Of a DNA stretch of 8,344 bases, positions 7,760 through 8,344 are shown one piece after another. Within the stretch, counting starts at the first letter, position 1, and every line of letters starts with the position of its first letter. The DNA is from an uncultured Panacagrimonas sp. GTDB taxonomy: Bacteria; Pseudomonadota; Gammaproteobacteria; Nevskiales; Nevskiaceae. The stretch covers positions 1 through 8,344 of the forward strand of contig CAMLNE010000186.1 of assembly GCA_946481265.1 (NCBI GenBank), in the 5' to 3' direction. The position numbers were made by a program, and so were the translations under genes. The notes below the pieces were generated by a model. The model searched no databases. It was not told the origin of the DNA and worked only from the letters and a program-made list of their open reading frames with translations.

Positions 7760-7833
7760 TGTAGGAGCGAGCTTGCTCGCGACAGACGTTACCTTTCGAA
7801 AGTCGTGAGGTCGCGAGCGTGCTCGCCACTACA
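7760..7833. repeat. REPIN-like element: two inverted GTAG-type REPs around a palindromic loop
   Basis: The left REP (7760-7783) begins TGTAGGAGCGAGC and ends CTCGCGAC. The right REP (7810-7833) is its inverted copy, identical at 20 of 24 positions. Each has its own perfect 6-base stem: GCGAGC/GCTCGC at 7767-7772 with 7775-7780, and again at 7813-7818 with 7821-7826. The GTAG head at 7761-7764 is mirrored by CTAC at 7828-7831, as in the GTAG-headed REPs of Stenotrophomonas. The 26-base loop contains the perfect palindrome CTTTCGAAAG (7793-7802), extended by ACG/CGT at 7786-7788 and 7804-7806. Such pairs are moved by RAYT (TnpA-REP) transposases encoded elsewhere. As RNA it should fold into a long hairpin between atpH and atpA. 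No T-run follows, so it is unlikely to be a terminator. Confidence 0.8.
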
Positions 7834-7859
7834 CGGAACAAACAGAGCAGGAACCGAAG

Positions 7860-8344
7860 ATGCAATTGAATCCATCCGAAATCAGCGATCTCATCAAGTC
7901 CCGCATCAAGAATTTCGAGGCGGCGACCGAGGCACGCAACACCGGCACCATCGTGTCGCTGCAGGACGGCATCGTCCGCATCCACGGCCTGTCGGACGCG
8001 CTGCAGGGTGAAATGCTCGAGTTCCCGGGCAACACCTACGGACTGGCGCTGAACCTCGAGCGCGATTCGGTCGGCGCCGTGGTCCTGGGCCCCTACCAGC
8101 ACCTGTCGGAAGGCCAGACGGTCAAGACCACCGGCCGCGTGCTCGAAGTGCCGGTCGGCGAGGCGCTGCTCGGCCGCGTGGTGAACGCGCTCGGCCAGCC
8201 CATCGACGGCAAGGGCCCGATCGCCGCGCAGGCGCACAGCCCGATCGAGAAGGTCGCGCCGGGCGTCATCACGCGCCAATCGGTGAGCCAGCCGGTGCAG
8301 ACCGGCTACAAGGCGATCGACTCGATGGTGCCGATCGGCCGCGG
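7860..8344 (+). CDS. atpA: F1Fo ATP synthase subunit alpha (N-terminal 161 codons, cut by the window edge)
   Basis: The start of the alpha subunit, which carries non-catalytic nucleotide sites in the alpha3-beta3 head. The N-terminus [20 protein letters not shown] is the segment that binds delta. The beta-barrel domain follows (about residues 27-95), with [20 protein letters not shown]. The nucleotide domain opens with [17 protein letters not shown] and ends at [13 protein letters not shown], just before the expected Walker A loop. The ATG at 7860 has AGGA (7849-7852) 7 bases upstream. The frame is open to the last base. The usual length is about 510-515 residues, so roughly two thirds of the gene lie outside, presumably followed by atpG, atpD and atpC. 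Confidence 0.97.
   Translation, partial: MQLNPSEISDLIKSRIKNFEAATEARNTGTIVSLQDGIVRIHGLSDALQGEMLEFPGNTYGLALNLERDSVGAVVLGPYQHLSEGQTVKTTGRVLEVPVGEALLGRVVNALGQPIDGKGPIAAQAHSPIEKVAPGVITRQSVSQPVQTGYKAIDSMVPIGR

Noticed and set aside
7756..7859. Terminator between atpH and atpA
   Set aside because: The hairpins belong to a REP pair and no T-run follows; atpA must be expressed and has only its own ribosome site after the element.
7805..8011. 68-codon + frame across the start of atpA
   Set aside because: It is an out-of-frame shadow; the atpA frame from 7860 matches the alpha subunit throughout.

Overview
The window is GC-rich, densely coding chromosomal DNA in which every confident gene reads on the + strand. 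Gene order is (NTF2-like fragment) - L,D-transpeptidase - rsmG - parA - parB - short-chain dehydrogenase - atpI - atpB - atpE - atpF - atpH - atpA (cut by the right edge). The rsmG-parAB-atp order is typical of the origin-proximal region of gammaproteobacterial chromosomes. High GC, a YkuD/NTF2 cell-wall enzyme beside rsmG, and a GTAG-headed REP pair of the kind known from Stenotrophomonas together suggest a member of the Xanthomonadales/Lysobacterales. The taxon is an inference.

Region 1 (1-1659) concerns the cell envelope. The first 441 bases hold the C-terminal NTF2-like domain of a protein whose 5' part is missing. About 136 bases in front of it do not continue its frame and look like unrelated sequence, perhaps the start of a divergent minus-strand gene or a chimeric join. 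Next is a complete periplasmic YkuD-family L,D-transpeptidase/carboxypeptidase with a TPR-like N-terminus and the same type of C-terminal NTF2-like domain, so the two genes are tandem relatives.

Region 2 (1643-4001) holds rsmG (16S rRNA G527 methyltransferase) followed by parA and parB, the chromosome segregation pair. The genes are tightly packed: rsmG overlaps the transpeptidase gene and parA starts 7 bases after rsmG. A weak promoter candidate lies between parA and parB. No good parS site was seen.

Region 3 (4030-4836) is a classical SDR oxidoreductase placed between parB and the ATP synthase operon.

Region 4 (4837-8344) is the F1Fo ATP synthase operon. A 182-base gap carries a convincing sigma70-type promoter (TTGACC, 18 bases, TAGACT), followed by atpI, atpB (a), atpE (c), atpF (b), atpH (delta) and the first 161 codons of atpA (alpha). 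atpE has a strong Shine-Dalgarno and an unstructured A/T-richer leader, in keeping with the high c-subunit demand. The most unusual element is a REPIN-like structure (two inverted 24-base REPs around a palindromic loop) between atpH and atpA. It separates the genes for membrane-sector, stalk and delta subunits from those for the catalytic subunits.

Most of the window is ordinary housekeeping sequence, and I see no evidence for a new multi-gene system. The points worth checking are the REPIN inside the atp operon, the sequence breakpoint near 119-139, and the tandem NTF2-domain envelope proteins.
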